Both the position numbers and the translations under genes were made by a program. A stretch of 64,000 nucleotides of DNA from Actinacidiphila epipremni (GTDB lineage Bacteria > Actinomycetota > Actinomycetes > Streptomycetales > Streptomycetaceae). The notes under the pieces are model-generated. The model was not told where the DNA came from. It did not search any database and worked only from the letters and a program-made list of their open reading frames with translations. This document shows, one piece after another, positions 1 to 9,102 of this stretch; within the stretch, counting starts at the first letter, position 1, and every line of letters begins with the position of its first letter. The stretch lies in NCBI RefSeq assembly GCF_012034175.1, contig NZ_JAATEJ010000020.1, positions 1 to 64,000 on the forward strand, written 5' to 3'.

Positions 1-140
1 ACAAGGCGCGGCAGCTGGCCGCCCTCGGCACGGAGGTGACCGAGCGGGTGCCGACCGGGGTGCATGTGTCCGACGCGAACGTCCGCTATCTGCGCGCCAA
101 GGTCGAGCACACCGGCCACACTCTTGCGCTGCCGGCCTGA
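1..140 (+). CDS. ribA: GTP cyclohydrolase II, C-terminal end (partial)
   Basis: The reading frame starting at base 3 gives the last 45 residues of a protein whose beginning lies outside the window. The segment ALGTEVTERVPTGVHVSD followed by NVRYLRAKVEHTGHTL matches the conserved end of GTP cyclohydrolase II, where family members read roughly 'LGIEVVERVPL..N..YL..K...GHLL'. The enzyme opens the GTP ring in the first step of riboflavin synthesis. The zinc site and catalytic residues are upstream and not visible, so a bifunctional RibBA cannot be excluded. Confidence 0.72.
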   Translation, partial: KARQLAALGTEVTERVPTGVHVSDANVRYLRAKVEHTGHTLALPA

Positions 141-246
141 GCCGGCCGTGTGAGCGCGATGTGCGCGGGACCGGCGGGCGGCTGGGCAATATGCGCAGGA
201 AAACGGGCGGTCCCGCCCATGGCCGAGTTCCCGCGCGGCGAGTGAT

Positions 247-288
247 ACGACCCACGATCGAAACGGTGGCGTTTCGATCGTGGGTCGT
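247..288. promoter_or_regulatory. Perfect 19-bp inverted repeat, probable operator of the downstream TetR gene
   Basis: The left arm acgacccacgatcgaaacg (247-265) and the right arm (270-288) are exact reverse complements around the 4-nt spacer gtgg. A further copy of cgtttcgat lies at 311-319 inside the small palindrome atcgtttcgat. The repeat is 114 bp upstream of the TetR start and is followed by no T-run, so an operator is more likely than a terminator. Binding by the adjacent TetR protein is inferred from position. Confidence 0.6.
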
Positions 289-401
289 CTACGCTCTAGG
301 TGTACGACATCGTTTCGATGACGGTGGCCGCGCGGTCGCTGCGATACGGAACGAGGCCGTACGCTATGGCGGCCCGTACCAGAGGATTCGGAGGACAGGA
401 C

Positions 402-1001
402 ATGACAGCTCAGGCATCCGCCGGGCGTCGTACCCGCCTGACCCCCGAACGCGAGCGGGAGCTGTTCGAGGCGGTCGTCGAGCTGCTGCGCGAGGTCGGC
501 TACGAGGCGCTGACCATGGACGCGGTCGCTGCCCGTACGCGGTCCAGCAAGGCCACCCTCTACCGCCAGTGGAACGGCAAGCCCGAGATGGTCGCCACCG
601 CGCTGCGCCACCTCAAGCCGGTGTCCCCCTCGGACATCGACACCGGGTCGCTCGCCGGTGACCTGCACGAGCTCGTGCGGTGCCACGACGAGGACGAGTC
701 CAAGCGCGACCAGGAGCTCATGCGCGGCCTCGCGCATGCCGCCTTCCGGAACGAGGACCTTTTCCGCGCCCTGCGGGAACTGCTCATCGAGCCGGAACTG
801 GACAGCTTCCGTGTCCTGGTGCAGCGGGCCGTCGACCGCGGTGAGCTGTCGGCCGACAACCCGGCGGGGCACTTCATCCCGCACATGCTCTTCGGCGGCG
901 CAATGGCGCGTCCGATTCTCGAGGGCCTCGACGCCGACCCCGAGTACAGCCACAGATACATCGACGCCGTGGTGATCCCCGCACTCGGCCTGTCGTCATA
1001 A
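402..1001 (+). CDS. TetR-family transcriptional regulator
   Basis: This is a 199-residue TetR-type DNA-binding regulator, probably repressing itself and the MMPL exporter that follows. The N-terminal helix-turn-helix spans about residues 18-60 and contains GYEALTMDAVAART and SSKATLYRQW, the usual TetR recognition-helix pattern. The remaining residues form the variable ligand and dimer domain. The ATG at 402 is chosen over upstream in-frame starts because GGAGGA lies at a good distance and the helix-turn-helix then begins at a normal position. The long inverted repeat at 247-288 is its likely operator. The ligand is unknown. Confidence 0.85.
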   Translation: MTAQASAGRRTRLTPERERELFEAVVELLREVGYEALTMDAVAARTRSSKATLYRQWNGKPEMVATALRHLKPVSPSDIDTGSLAGDLHELVRCHDEDESKRDQELMRGLAHAAFRNEDLFRALRELLIEPELDSFRVLVQRAVDRGELSADNPAGHFIPHMLFGGAMARPILEGLDADPEYSHRYIDAVVIPALGLSS

Positions 1002-1193
1002 GTCGTCACACGAGGTAAGCCGATCATCGCCTGAGCCGATCGTCAGGTCGGGCAGCCATGCCCTGACACCGTCGTTCACCCGTCCCAGTCACCCACCGAT
1101 ACGCCCCACCCTTTCCACCTGACACGCCGCTCTCGTCGTCGGGCTGGTTCCTTACGCCCTTTTTCCATATTTCCTGACGGGAGCCCTGCCCCC

Positions 1194-3398
1194 ATGGCCA
1201 CGTTCCTCTACAAACTGGGCCGGTTCGCCTTCCGGCGACGGCGCTACGTCGTCCTTGTCTGGATCGCGCTGCTGGCCCTCGCGGGAGTCGGCGCGGCGAC
1301 CGCGCCGACCGCGCCCGCCGACAACTTCACCGTCCCGGGGACCGAGGCGCAGAAGGCGTTCGACCTGCTGCACGAGCGTTTCCCCGGCAGCAACGCCGAC
1401 GGCGCGAGCACCCGCATGGTGTTCAAGGCGCCCGGCGGGCAGAAGGTCACCGCGGGTGAGAACAAGGCCGCCGTGGAAAAGGTCGTCGGCGAACTGCGGC
1501 ACACACCGCAACGTGCGACGGTCGCCGACCCGTACACCGCGGGCACCGTGAGCAAGGACGGATCGACCGCTTATACGACGGTCACTTTCCAGGTGAAATC
1601 AACGGAGATCACCGACGCCACCCACACGGCGATCGAGACCGCCGCCCAGCACGGCCGCGACGCGGGACTGGACGTCGAAGCCGGCGGCACCGCCCTGCAG
1701 GCCTCGCCGTCGACGGGCAACAGCGAGGCAATAGGCATCGGCATCGCCGCCGTCGTCCTTCTGCTGACGTTCGGCTCGCTCGTCGCCGCGGGGCTGCCGC
1801 TGCTGACCGCGATCATGGGGGTGGGCGTCGGCATCGCGTCGATCACCGCGCTCGCGAGCACGCTCGGCCTGTCCAGCACGTCGTCGACACTCGCGTCGAT
1901 GATCGGACTGGCGGTCGGCATCGACTACGCGCTGTTCATCGTCTCGCGCCACCGGCACGAACTCATGGAGGGCCGCGACGGCGAGGAAGCAGCCGGCCGC
2001 GCCGTCGGCACCGCGGGCTCGGCCGTCGTCTTCGCCGGGCTCACGGTGCTCATCGCGCTCGCCGGCCTGTCGGTCGTCAACATCCCGATGCTCACCAAGA
2101 TGGGCCTGGCCGCAGCCGCCACCGTGGCGGTCGCCGTGCTGATCGCGCTCACGCTCATCCCGGCGCTCCTCGGCTTCGCCGGCCCCAAGGTCCTCACCCG
2201 CAAGGTGCGCAAGGGCCGGGCCGCAGCGCACGGGAAACCCTCCATGGGGACGCGGTGGGCGCGCCTGGTAGTGCGGCGGCGGGTTCCGTTCCTGGTGGCC
2301 GCGGTGGTCGCCCTGGGGCTCGCGGCGGTGCCCGTGACGGGCATGCAGCTGGGCCTGCCGGACGACGGCTCGCAGCCGGTCAGCACCACGCAGCGCAAGG
2401 CCTACGACATGCTGTCGGACGGCTTCGGGCCGGGCTTCAACGGTCCCCTCATGGTCGTGGTCGACGGCGCCCACAGCGACAGCCCCAAGGCCGCGGCGCA
2501 GGAGGTCAAGCAGAAGATCTCCGCCTTCGCCGATGTCAAGACGGTGACCGAGCCGTCGTTCAACGCCACGGCGGACACCGCCACCCTGACCGTCGTGCCG
2601 GCCTCCAAGCCGAGCAGTGCGCAGACCGAGGACCTGGTCCACGTCATCCGCGGCCATTCGGGTGACTTCGAGAAGACCACGGGCGCCGAGGTGCTGGTCA
2701 CCGGCACCACCGCCATGAACATCGACGTCTCCCAGCGGCTCGACGACGCCCTGGTGCCCTACCTGGTGCTGGTCGTCGGGCTCGCCTTCCTGCTGCTGAT
2801 GGTCGTCTTCCGCTCCGTCCTGGTGCCGCTGAAGGCCGCGCTCGGCTTCCTGCTGTCGGTGCTCGCCGCCCTGGGCGCGGTCGTGGCGGTCTTCCAGTGG
2901 GGCTGGCTGTCCGGCCTGCTCGGCGTGGAGCAGACCGGTCCGATCATGAGCATGATGCCGATCTTCCTGATCGGCGTGGTGTTCGGCCTCGCCATGGACT
3001 ACGAGGTCTTCCTGGTCACCCGGATGCGCGAGGCATACGTCCACGGCGAGACGCCGGGGCAGGCGGTCGTCACCGGCTTCACCCATGGCGCACGGGTGGT
3101 GTCGGCGGCGGCGGTCATCATGATCAGTGTCTTCGCCGGATTCATCGGATCGTCGGAATCGATGATCAAGATGATGGGCTTCGGTCTGGCCATCGCGGTG
3201 GCATTCGATGCGTTCATCGTCCGTATGACCATCGTGCCCGCGGTGCTCGCACTGCTCGGCCGCTCCGCCTGGTGGCTGCCGCGCCGGCTGGACCGTGCGC
3301 TGCCGAACGTCGACGTGGAGGGCGAGCAGCTGCGCAAGAACCTCGCCCCCTCGCCGCGTGCGGCCGACGAGGGGGAACGGGAGCCCGTCGTCGTCTGA
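1194..3398 (+). CDS. MMPL-family (RND superfamily) membrane transporter
   Basis: This is a 734-residue inner-membrane exporter of the MmpL/ActII-3 type, driven by proton flux and moving lipids or small hydrophobic compounds. It has the internal duplication of the family: an N-terminal membrane helix (about 15-35), a large extracytoplasmic loop, five clustered helices (about 180-330), then a second loop and helix block (about 510-690). The paired proton-relay motifs are visible as GIDYALFIVSRHRHEL near residue 242 and GLAMDYEVFLVTRMRE near residue 600. It follows the TetR gene in the same direction, the usual arrangement for a regulated efflux or lipid-export pair. The substrate cannot be inferred. 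Confidence 0.9.
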   Translation: MATFLYKLGRFAFRRRRYVVLVWIALLALAGVGAATAPTAPADNFTVPGTEAQKAFDLLHERFPGSNADGASTRMVFKAPGGQKVTAGENKAAVEKVVGELRHTPQRATVADPYTAGTVSKDGSTAYTTVTFQVKSTEITDATHTAIETAAQHGRDAGLDVEAGGTALQASPSTGNSEAIGIGIAAVVLLLTFGSLVAAGLPLLTAIMGVGVGIASITALASTLGLSSTSSTLASMIGLAVGIDYALFIVSRHRHELMEGRDGEEAAGRAVGTAGSAVVFAGLTVLIALAGLSVVNIPMLTKMGLAAAATVAVAVLIALTLIPALLGFAGPKVLTRKVRKGRAAAHGKPSMGTRWARLVVRRRVPFLVAAVVALGLAAVPVTGMQLGLPDDGSQPVSTTQRKAYDMLSDGFGPGFNGPLMVVVDGAHSDSPKAAAQEVKQKISAFADVKTVTEPSFNATADTATLTVVPASKPSSAQTEDLVHVIRGHSGDFEKTTGAEVLVTGTTAMNIDVSQRLDDALVPYLVLVVGLAFLLLMVVFRSVLVPLKAALGFLLSVLAALGAVVAVFQWGWLSGLLGVEQTGPIMSMMPIFLIGVVFGLAMDYEVFLVTRMREAYVHGETPGQAVVTGFTHGARVVSAAAVIMISVFAGFIGSSESMIKMMGFGLAIAVAFDAFIVRMTIVPAVLALLGRSAWWLPRRLDRALPNVDVEGEQLRKNLAPSPRAADEGEREPVVV

Positions 3399-3431
3399 CC
3401 GGTTCCACCCCCTCGAAAGGGTGACTGTCCC

Positions 3432-3470
3432 GGTCGGCCGGCCGATGCCTCGCGCGTCGGTCGGCCGATC
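3432..3470 (+). terminator. Stem-loop after the MMPL gene, probable terminator
   Basis: The 14-nt arms 3432-3445 and 3457-3470 pair throughout (two positions as G-T pairs) around an 11-nt loop and are followed by gggctttctgtt. The site lies 33 bases after the MMPL stop and before the YfhO-type gene. Confidence 0.5.
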
Positions 3471-3563
3471 GGGCTTTCTGTTCACCCTATGGCCCGATGG
3501 TCGCCATCATTCCGATGCCCGTGTCTGCCTACCATCTGCCGAAAATCACAGGATCGGTCGTGT

Positions 3564-6215
3564 GTGGGGGTCAAACCGTTGGAAGCCAGGCAGGGCCCCT
3601 CAGGTGCTGCGGTCCGATTGCGCGCCGCACTGCTCGGCGCCTTCGCGGCGGCCGTCGCCTTCTGCGCCGGGGACGCCTTCTCGCACACGTATCCCTTCGG
3701 GTCGCGCACGCGCAACGTCAATGACCTCGGCAACCAGTTCGTGCCGTTCCACGCCCACCTGTGGGACCTGCTGCACGGCAAGGCCGACGGCGGCATCCTG
3801 CTGAACTGGCAGTCCGGGTACGGCACCAGCTTCCTGCCGGACCTGGGCACCTACGTCTCCAGCCCGTTCGCCCTGCTGGTGGCGCTCTTCCCGCGCGACC
3901 GCATCGACCTGGCCGTCTACGCCATCACCGTGCTGAAGATCGGCGCCGCCGCCGCGGCCATGGCGTGCCTGCTGCTGATGCTGCGCCCGGGGCGCTGGTG
4001 GGGCGCGGGGCTGCTCGGCGCGTCGTACGCGATGTGCGGGTGGACCATCACCACCGCCGAGTACAACACCATGTGGCTGGACGGCCTGATCGCCTTCCCG
4101 CTCTTCTGCATGGTCGTGGAATGGGCGCGGACGGGGCGGCGCCCGGTCCTGGCCGTCGTGATCGTCGCACTCGGCTGGACCGCGAACTTCTACACCGCGT
4201 ACATGGCCACGATCGCCTCGGCCATCGTCCTCGTCGCCCGGCTGCTGATGGAACCGGGCACCACGCGCCGGCAGGCCCTCAAGGCGATGGGGCGGGCGTC
4301 CCTGTCGATGGTCCTCGGCATCGGGCTGTCGGCGCCGCTGCTGCTCACCATCGTCAAGGCCACCAAGCTCGCCTATCCCGGCCGTGACGGGGACTTCGCC
4401 GCCGCACCCTGGCCGGACGTCTTCGGGCGGCTCCTGCCGGGCACGTTCGGCTCCGCCAGCCCCGCGCTGTACCTCGACTCGGCGGCGCTCCTGCTGGCGC
4501 TCCTGCTGCCCTTCCACGGGGTCGTACCGCGCCGTACGCGCGTGGTGTGGACCGGTGCCATGCTGGCCGTCCTGCTGTCGTTCCAGTGGCAGCCGACGCA
4601 CCTGGCGTGGCACGCGTTCGCGACGCCCAACGGAAGCCCCTACCGCCAGACGTTCGTGCTGAGCGGTGTGATGATCATCGCCGCCTGGTTCGCGCTCGCC
4701 CACGGCCTGCCGACGTGGCGTCAGATCGGCTTCGGTGCCGCAGTGATGGCCGCCCTGGCGGCGGTCGCCGCGATCGGGTCGGACGCCGGCGTCACGGGAC
4801 GCGGCACCTATGCGCTGTTCGCCGTCGGCCTGGGATGCGTGGTCGGCGCCCTGATACTCCTCGGGCGCGCGGAAACGCAGCGCAGCAGGGCGCTGGTCCT
4901 GGTCGCCGTCAGCGTGCTGGTCGCGGTGCAGTTCGCGCAGTCGTCGCTGTCCACGGCGTGGGCCGACCGCAAGCGCATCGAGCTCCTCGACGACTACGCC
5001 CCCTGGGGCCACCGGGAGAGTTCGCAGGCCGCGGCTGTCGCGTCGGCGGACGACTGGCCCGACTACCGCACCGACCCGGGGCGTGAGCAGACCGTCGGCA
5101 ACGACCCGCTGATGGTCGGCGGGCAGGGCGCGGCCTATTACAGCAGCCTGACGCCCGAGGTCTGGACGCAGACACTGGCCGCGCTCGGCGGCGGCTGGAC
5201 GTCGCACGGCCGGTCGTTGCAGAGCCTCGACAACCCCGTGACCGACGTGATCTTCTCCGTCGGCGCACGGTCGCACCAGGCCCTGGACCCGCACCAGCGC
5301 GGAAACCCGGCACCAAAGGCGCCGTCGTTCATCACCCGGCAGAAGGTGCCGCCGCTGGTGACCGTTCGCGGCCCCGGCACCACCGGCGCCTACGGCGCCT
5401 CGCCGTACCGCAACCAGGAGATGCTGCTCGGCCACCGGGTCTACGACGCGTCCGGACCGATCACCTTGCGGGACGGGAACGGGAAGCAGGTGCTGCCGAG
5501 CGGCGACCAGTTCCAGGTGCACGGCGGTGCCACGCTGGCGAACGACGACAAGTACACGCTGGAGACGTCCTGCCCGGCCGGTGACCAGGTGTATCTGAAC
5601 GCACCGGACCTGAACAGCCGGATCGGGGTGCCGGGCGGGCAGAGCTTCTCCCTCACCGGCGACATGCCGGCCCGCCGCGCCGCAATGGTGCACGTCGCCG
5701 ACGCACCCGCGGACGGGCGGGTGACGCTGAAGGTACGGGTCTTCGCGACGACGACGCTGGGCACCGACGCCATCGGATGCCTGGACCCGAAGAAGCTCGC
5801 CGACGCCGAGCAGCAGCTTGCGGCATCGGCGGCGACCTCCGTGCATGTGGGCGACGACGGATTCTCCGCACAGTTGCCGAGCGGTTCGCGCGGATACGCC
5901 GTGTTCGCGGCGCCCGCCATCACCGGGTGGCAGTGCTCGGCAGGTGGCGGCGGCAAGAGCACCGCGCAGTCCTGGCTCGGGCTGCTGGCCGTGAAGCTGC
6001 CGGCCGACGGCGCCGCGACCACCGTGTCGTGCTCCTTCACGCCGCCGGGCCTGCGCCAGGGCGAACTCGTCGGCGGCGCGTCGCTGGTGGGGCTCGCCGT
6101 GCTGGCCGGTTACGGCTGGTGGCGCAGGCGCCGTACGGACGGCTCGGGAGCTTCCGGCGGCGACGGCGACTCCGGCGCACCGGTGCAGGCGGAGGGGGCG
6201 CTGGCCGGGACGTGA
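3564..6215 (+). CDS. YfhO-family multi-pass membrane protein
   Basis: This large membrane protein of about 883 residues has an N-terminal half with a dozen or so hydrophobic helices and a C-terminal extracytoplasmic region, ending in one more helix (GASLVGLAVLAGYGW) and a basic tail. The N-terminal segments NVNDLGNQFVPFHAHL and LNWQSGYGTSFLPDLGTYVSSPF resemble the YfhO family, GT-C-like proteins thought to glycosylate cell-wall polymers in Firmicutes. No donor or acceptor is evident here. The start is uncertain: GTG at 3564 has GGA ten bases upstream, and TTG at 3579 follows a G-run. Confidence 0.72.
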   Translation: MGVKPLEARQGPSGAAVRLRAALLGAFAAAVAFCAGDAFSHTYPFGSRTRNVNDLGNQFVPFHAHLWDLLHGKADGGILLNWQSGYGTSFLPDLGTYVSSPFALLVALFPRDRIDLAVYAITVLKIGAAAAAMACLLLMLRPGRWWGAGLLGASYAMCGWTITTAEYNTMWLDGLIAFPLFCMVVEWARTGRRPVLAVVIVALGWTANFYTAYMATIASAIVLVARLLMEPGTTRRQALKAMGRASLSMVLGIGLSAPLLLTIVKATKLAYPGRDGDFAAAPWPDVFGRLLPGTFGSASPALYLDSAALLLALLLPFHGVVPRRTRVVWTGAMLAVLLSFQWQPTHLAWHAFATPNGSPYRQTFVLSGVMIIAAWFALAHGLPTWRQIGFGAAVMAALAAVAAIGSDAGVTGRGTYALFAVGLGCVVGALILLGRAETQRSRALVLVAVSVLVAVQFAQSSLSTAWADRKRIELLDDYAPWGHRESSQAAAVASADDWPDYRTDPGREQTVGNDPLMVGGQGAAYYSSLTPEVWTQTLAALGGGWTSHGRSLQSLDNPVTDVIFSVGARSHQALDPHQRGNPAPKAPSFITRQKVPPLVTVRGPGTTGAYGASPYRNQEMLLGHRVYDASGPITLRDGNGKQVLPSGDQFQVHGGATLANDDKYTLETSCPAGDQVYLNAPDLNSRIGVPGGQSFSLTGDMPARRAAMVHVADAPADGRVTLKVRVFATTTLGTDAIGCLDPKKLADAEQQLAASAATSVHVGDDGFSAQLPSGSRGYAVFAAPAITGWQCSAGGGGKSTAQSWLGLLAVKLPADGAATTVSCSFTPPGLRQGELVGGASLVGLAVLAGYGWWRRRRTDGSGASGGDGDSGAPVQAEGALAGT

Positions 6216-6281
6216 GCCGCAGGGCGCCGCAGGGCGCCCCAGGGCTCCGTCGCAGCGGCTTTCCGGCCGGACCGCAGGGTG

Positions 6282-6827
6282 TCAGCCCAGGACGGGCTGC
6301 TGCAGGCCGCGTTCGAAGCCCAGCAGCCAGCGCTTGCGCTCCACTCCGCCGCCGTAGCCGGTCATGCTGCCGTCGGCGCCGACGACGCGGTGGCAGGGCA
6401 CGATGATGCTGACCGGGTTCTTGCCGTTGGCGAGCCCGACCGCGCGGGAGGCGGTCGGCTGGCCGAGGACGCCGGCGAGCTCGCCGTACGAGACGGTCTC
6501 GCCGTACGGGATGTCCCGCAGCGCCGCCCATACGCGGCGTTGGAACGGCGTGCCGGACGTCGACAGGCCGATGTCGAAGGTGGGTGCCTCGCCGGCGAAG
6601 TACGCCGCCAATTGCTCGGCGGTGCGGGCGAGGACCGGGTGGCCGGTCACCGTGACGCGCGGGCCGAAGGTCTCCTGCGGCGGGATGTGCCGGTGCTCCG
6701 TCATGTAGATGCCCGCGAGGCCACCCTCACGGGTGACAAGCGTCAGTGGGCCGATCGGACTGTCGATCGTCGTATGGGCCGACGTGCCGGCCGCGGTGGC
6801 CGTCGCGCGGGTGGTCGTGGTCGTCAT
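6282..6827 (-). CDS. ogt: Methylated-DNA--protein-cysteine S-methyltransferase (Ogt/MGMT)
   Basis: This 181-residue suicide DNA-repair protein removes alkyl groups from O6-methylguanine by transferring them to its own cysteine. The active site VPCHRVV, with the acceptor Cys near residue 145, is preceded by TASRAVGLANGKNP and the DNA-binding helix segment PYGETVSYGELA, all typical. The ATG is fixed by its ATGA overlap with the stop of the upstream Ada/AlkA gene. Translation of the two proteins is therefore probably coupled. Together they supply the activities that E. coli divides among Ada and AlkA. Confidence 0.93.
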   Translation of the reverse strand: MTTTTTRATATAAGTSAHTTIDSPIGPLTLVTREGGLAGIYMTEHRHIPPQETFGPRVTVTGHPVLARTAEQLAAYFAGEAPTFDIGLSTSGTPFQRRVWAALRDIPYGETVSYGELAGVLGQPTASRAVGLANGKNPVSIIVPCHRVVGADGSMTGYGGGVERKRWLLGFERGLQQPVLG

Positions 6828-8323
6828 CGTGACGTGCCTTCCGGGTGAGGGTGGTCGGTGGGCAGGATGTTGATCGGATGATCGCCCGTCGCCCACAGGT
6901 ATTGCGTGGCGTACGCACGCCACGGCTGCCAGGCGGCGGCGTGCCGGGTGAGGGCCGCAGGTGTGGCCGGCAGGCCGAGGTCGCGGGCGGCGTGGCGGAC
7001 GCCGAGGTCGGTCGGCAGGAAGGCGTCGGGGTCGCCGAGCGCCCGCATGGCGATCGTCTCGACCGTCCACGGGCCGAAGCCCGGCAAGGCCCCCAGCCGG
7101 GCGCGTGCGCGCTGCCAGTCGCTGCCGACGTCCAGGTCCAGGTCGCCGTCCTCCAGGGCCCGCAGCAGGCCCGCCAGGGTGTCCCTGCGGCTCTGCGGCA
7201 TCGCCAGCTCCGCCGGGTCGTGCCCGGCCAGCGCGGCGGTGGACGGGAAGAGGTGGGTGAGGCCGCCGCCGGGGTCGTCGACGGTCTCGCCGTATGCCGC
7301 GACCAGCCGGCCGGCGTGGGTACGGGCCGCGGCTGTGGAGATCTGCTGGCCGAGGACCGCGCGGACGGCGAACTCCGGGCCGTCGGTGACCCGCGGGACC
7401 CGTCGGCCGGGCGACTTGGCGACGAGCGGCGCCAGGAGCGGGTCGGCGGACAGCAGCGCGTCGACCGCCAGCGGGTCGGCGTCCAGGTCGAGCAGCCGCC
7501 GGCAGCGGCTGATGGCCTGCGACAGGTCGCGCCAGTCGGTGAGCCACAGCCGGCAGCCGATGTGGTCCGGGTGCGGCCTCAGCTCGACGATGCCGGTGCC
7601 GTACGGCAGCCGCAGGGTCCTGCGGTAGGCCCCGTCCCGCCATTCCTCGACCCCCGGGACGGCGGTCGCCGCCAGGTGGCCGAACAGGTTGTCCGGGGTG
7701 AGCGGGCGGCGGAAAGGCAGCCGCAGCGCGAGCGAGCCCGGCGTGGCGGCGGGGCGGCCCTTGGCCACCCGCGCGCGCAGTTCTCCCGGCGCGAAGGCGA
7801 AGACGTCGCGGACGGTGTCGTTGAAGGTGCGGATACTGGCGAAGCCGGCCGCGAAAGCGACCTCGCCCATCGGCATGGACGTGGTCTCTATGAGCAGCCG
7901 CGCGGTCTGGGCGCGCTGCGCGCGGGCCAGGGCGAGCGGTCCCGCGCCGAGTTCCGCGATCAGTTGGCGCTGCACCTGGCGGGTGCTGTAGCCGAGCCGG
8001 GCGGCGAGGCCCGGGACACCGTCGCGGTCCACCACGCCGTCGGCGATGAGCCGCATGGCGCGGGCGACCAGGTCGGCGCGCTCGTTCCATTGGGGCGAGC
8101 CGGGGCTGGCGTCGGGGCGGCACCTCTTGCAGGCGCGGAACCCCGCCTGCTGCGCGGCGGCGGCGCTCGGGTAGAAGGTCATGTTGACGACCTTCGGCGG
8201 GTTGGCGGGGCAACTGGGCCGGCAGTAGATGCGGGTGGTCAGCACCGCGGTGAAGAACCACCCGTCGAACCGGGCGTCCTTGGACCGGACGGCGCGGACG
8301 CAAGCGTCGAAGTCCGTATGCAC
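6824..8323 (-). CDS. alkA: Ada-type regulator fused to 3-methyladenine DNA glycosylase (AlkA)
   Basis: This is a three-part protein of about 499 residues. The N-terminal Ada zinc domain has Cys34, Cys38, Cys65 and Cys68 (YCRPSC and ACKRC), where the first Cys of YCRPSC corresponds to the methylphosphotriester acceptor. An AraC helix-turn-helix follows (about 80-185, including GYSTRQVQRQL and GFASIRTFND). The C-terminal AlkA glycosylase carries the helix-hairpin-helix LPGFGPWTVETIAMRAL and the catalytic Asp in LPTDLGV. It likely senses DNA methylation, activates its own operon and excises alkylated purines. GTG at 8323 is chosen because it gives the standard Ada N-terminus; starts up to 8377 are possible. 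Confidence 0.9.
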   Translation of the reverse strand: MHTDFDACVRAVRSKDARFDGWFFTAVLTTRIYCRPSCPANPPKVVNMTFYPSAAAAQQAGFRACKRCRPDASPGSPQWNERADLVARAMRLIADGVVDRDGVPGLAARLGYSTRQVQRQLIAELGAGPLALARAQRAQTARLLIETTSMPMGEVAFAAGFASIRTFNDTVRDVFAFAPGELRARVAKGRPAATPGSLALRLPFRRPLTPDNLFGHLAATAVPGVEEWRDGAYRRTLRLPYGTGIVELRPHPDHIGCRLWLTDWRDLSQAISRCRRLLDLDADPLAVDALLSADPLLAPLVAKSPGRRVPRVTDGPEFAVRAVLGQQISTAAARTHAGRLVAAYGETVDDPGGGLTHLFPSTAALAGHDPAELAMPQSRRDTLAGLLRALEDGDLDLDVGSDWQRARARLGALPGFGPWTVETIAMRALGDPDAFLPTDLGVRHAARDLGLPATPAALTRHAAAWQPWRAYATQYLWATGDHPINILPTDHPHPEGTSR

Positions 8324-8428
8324 CTGTCCAGCATCGCTCCTCGTCACGGTGCCGGTCCGGCGGAAAAACGACATCAATGTGCGCCGGGCGCCGCGAGCCC
8401 CGGGCCGGTCAACCGGACGTGCCGCCGG

Positions 8429-8761
8429 TCAGTCGGAGACGCTGCTTTCCGGCACGTACTGCAGGTCCGCGTATTCCGGGTGCCGGTCCAGCCACCCGGC
8501 GATGAACGGGCAGATGGCCAGGACGCGCAGGCCCTGTGCGCGGGCGTCGTCCATGGCCCTGCGGGCCAGGGTGGACCCGACGCCGCGGCCTTCGTAGGCG
8601 TCGCCCACCTCGGTGTGCACGAAGGCGATCATCTCGGGGGTGCGCATATAGGACGCGGTGCCGGCGAGATCGCCGCCGATCCTGGCCTCGTAGCGGCCGG
8701 CCTGCGGGGCGTCGACGACGCTGATGTCGGGGGCGCCGCCCTTCGTCGACGAATCGGTCAC
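8429..8761 (-). CDS. GNAT-like N-acetyltransferase (YjdJ/NATD1 type)
   Basis: This small protein of 110 residues has a GCN5-related acetyltransferase core. The acetyl-CoA-binding turn is seen in EGRGVGSTLARRAMDDARA, followed by VLAICPFIAGWLDRHPEYADL, the characteristic ending of the short YjdJ-like group. The GTG start is supported by a four-base GTGA overlap with the stop of the upstream DUF2630 gene, so the two are probably translated together. The natural substrate is unknown. Confidence 0.82.
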   Translation of the reverse strand: MTDSSTKGGAPDISVVDAPQAGRYEARIGGDLAGTASYMRTPEMIAFVHTEVGDAYEGRGVGSTLARRAMDDARAQGLRVLAICPFIAGWLDRHPEYADLQYVPESSVSD

Positions 8762-9024
8762 GACCGGTAACCCTCCACGGTGGAGGAGGGGCGGACCTTG
8801 GCGGCGCCCGGGTCCTCGCCGGCCTCCGACAGTGCGCGGCGCTGGCGCAGCAGGTCCCAGCACTGGTCGAGTTCGTGTTCCAGGGCGGTCAGGCGGCCAC
8901 GCTCCTCGGCGCCGTCCGAGTCGGAGCCGGCGAGCATGTCGCGCAGCGCCTTCTCGTCGGCGACCATCTGGCTGATGCGGCTGAGTATGGCCTGCTCCGC
9001 GCCGGCGTCATGGGGCTGTTGCAC
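8758..9024 (-). CDS. DUF2630 family protein
   Basis: This short acidic protein (88 residues from GTG at 9024) has two helical stretches. The conserved core LDQCWDLLRQRRALSEAGED followed by VRPSSTVEGY is diagnostic of the actinobacterial DUF2630 family, whose function is not established. GTG at 9024 has GGGAGG about eight bases upstream; the GTG at 9033 would sit almost on that ribosome site. It overlaps the following GNAT gene by GTGA. Confidence 0.82.
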   Translation of the reverse strand: MQQPHDAGAEQAILSRISQMVADEKALRDMLAGSDSDGAEERGRLTALEHELDQCWDLLRQRRALSEAGEDPGAAKVRPSSTVEGYRS

Positions 9025-9102
9025 GGGGGACACCTCCCAATCGGGTCGCTGTTCTCCACTCTTGCAGGTTGCCGGGTCCGGCGCTCGCCCTGCGGGGCGC
9101 CC

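Noticed and set aside
1599..5846. Very long open frames on the minus strand opposite the MMPL and YfhO-type genes
   Set aside because: They are His/Arg/Gly-rich shadow frames without motifs or ribosome sites, whereas the plus-strand proteins have clear membrane and family features.
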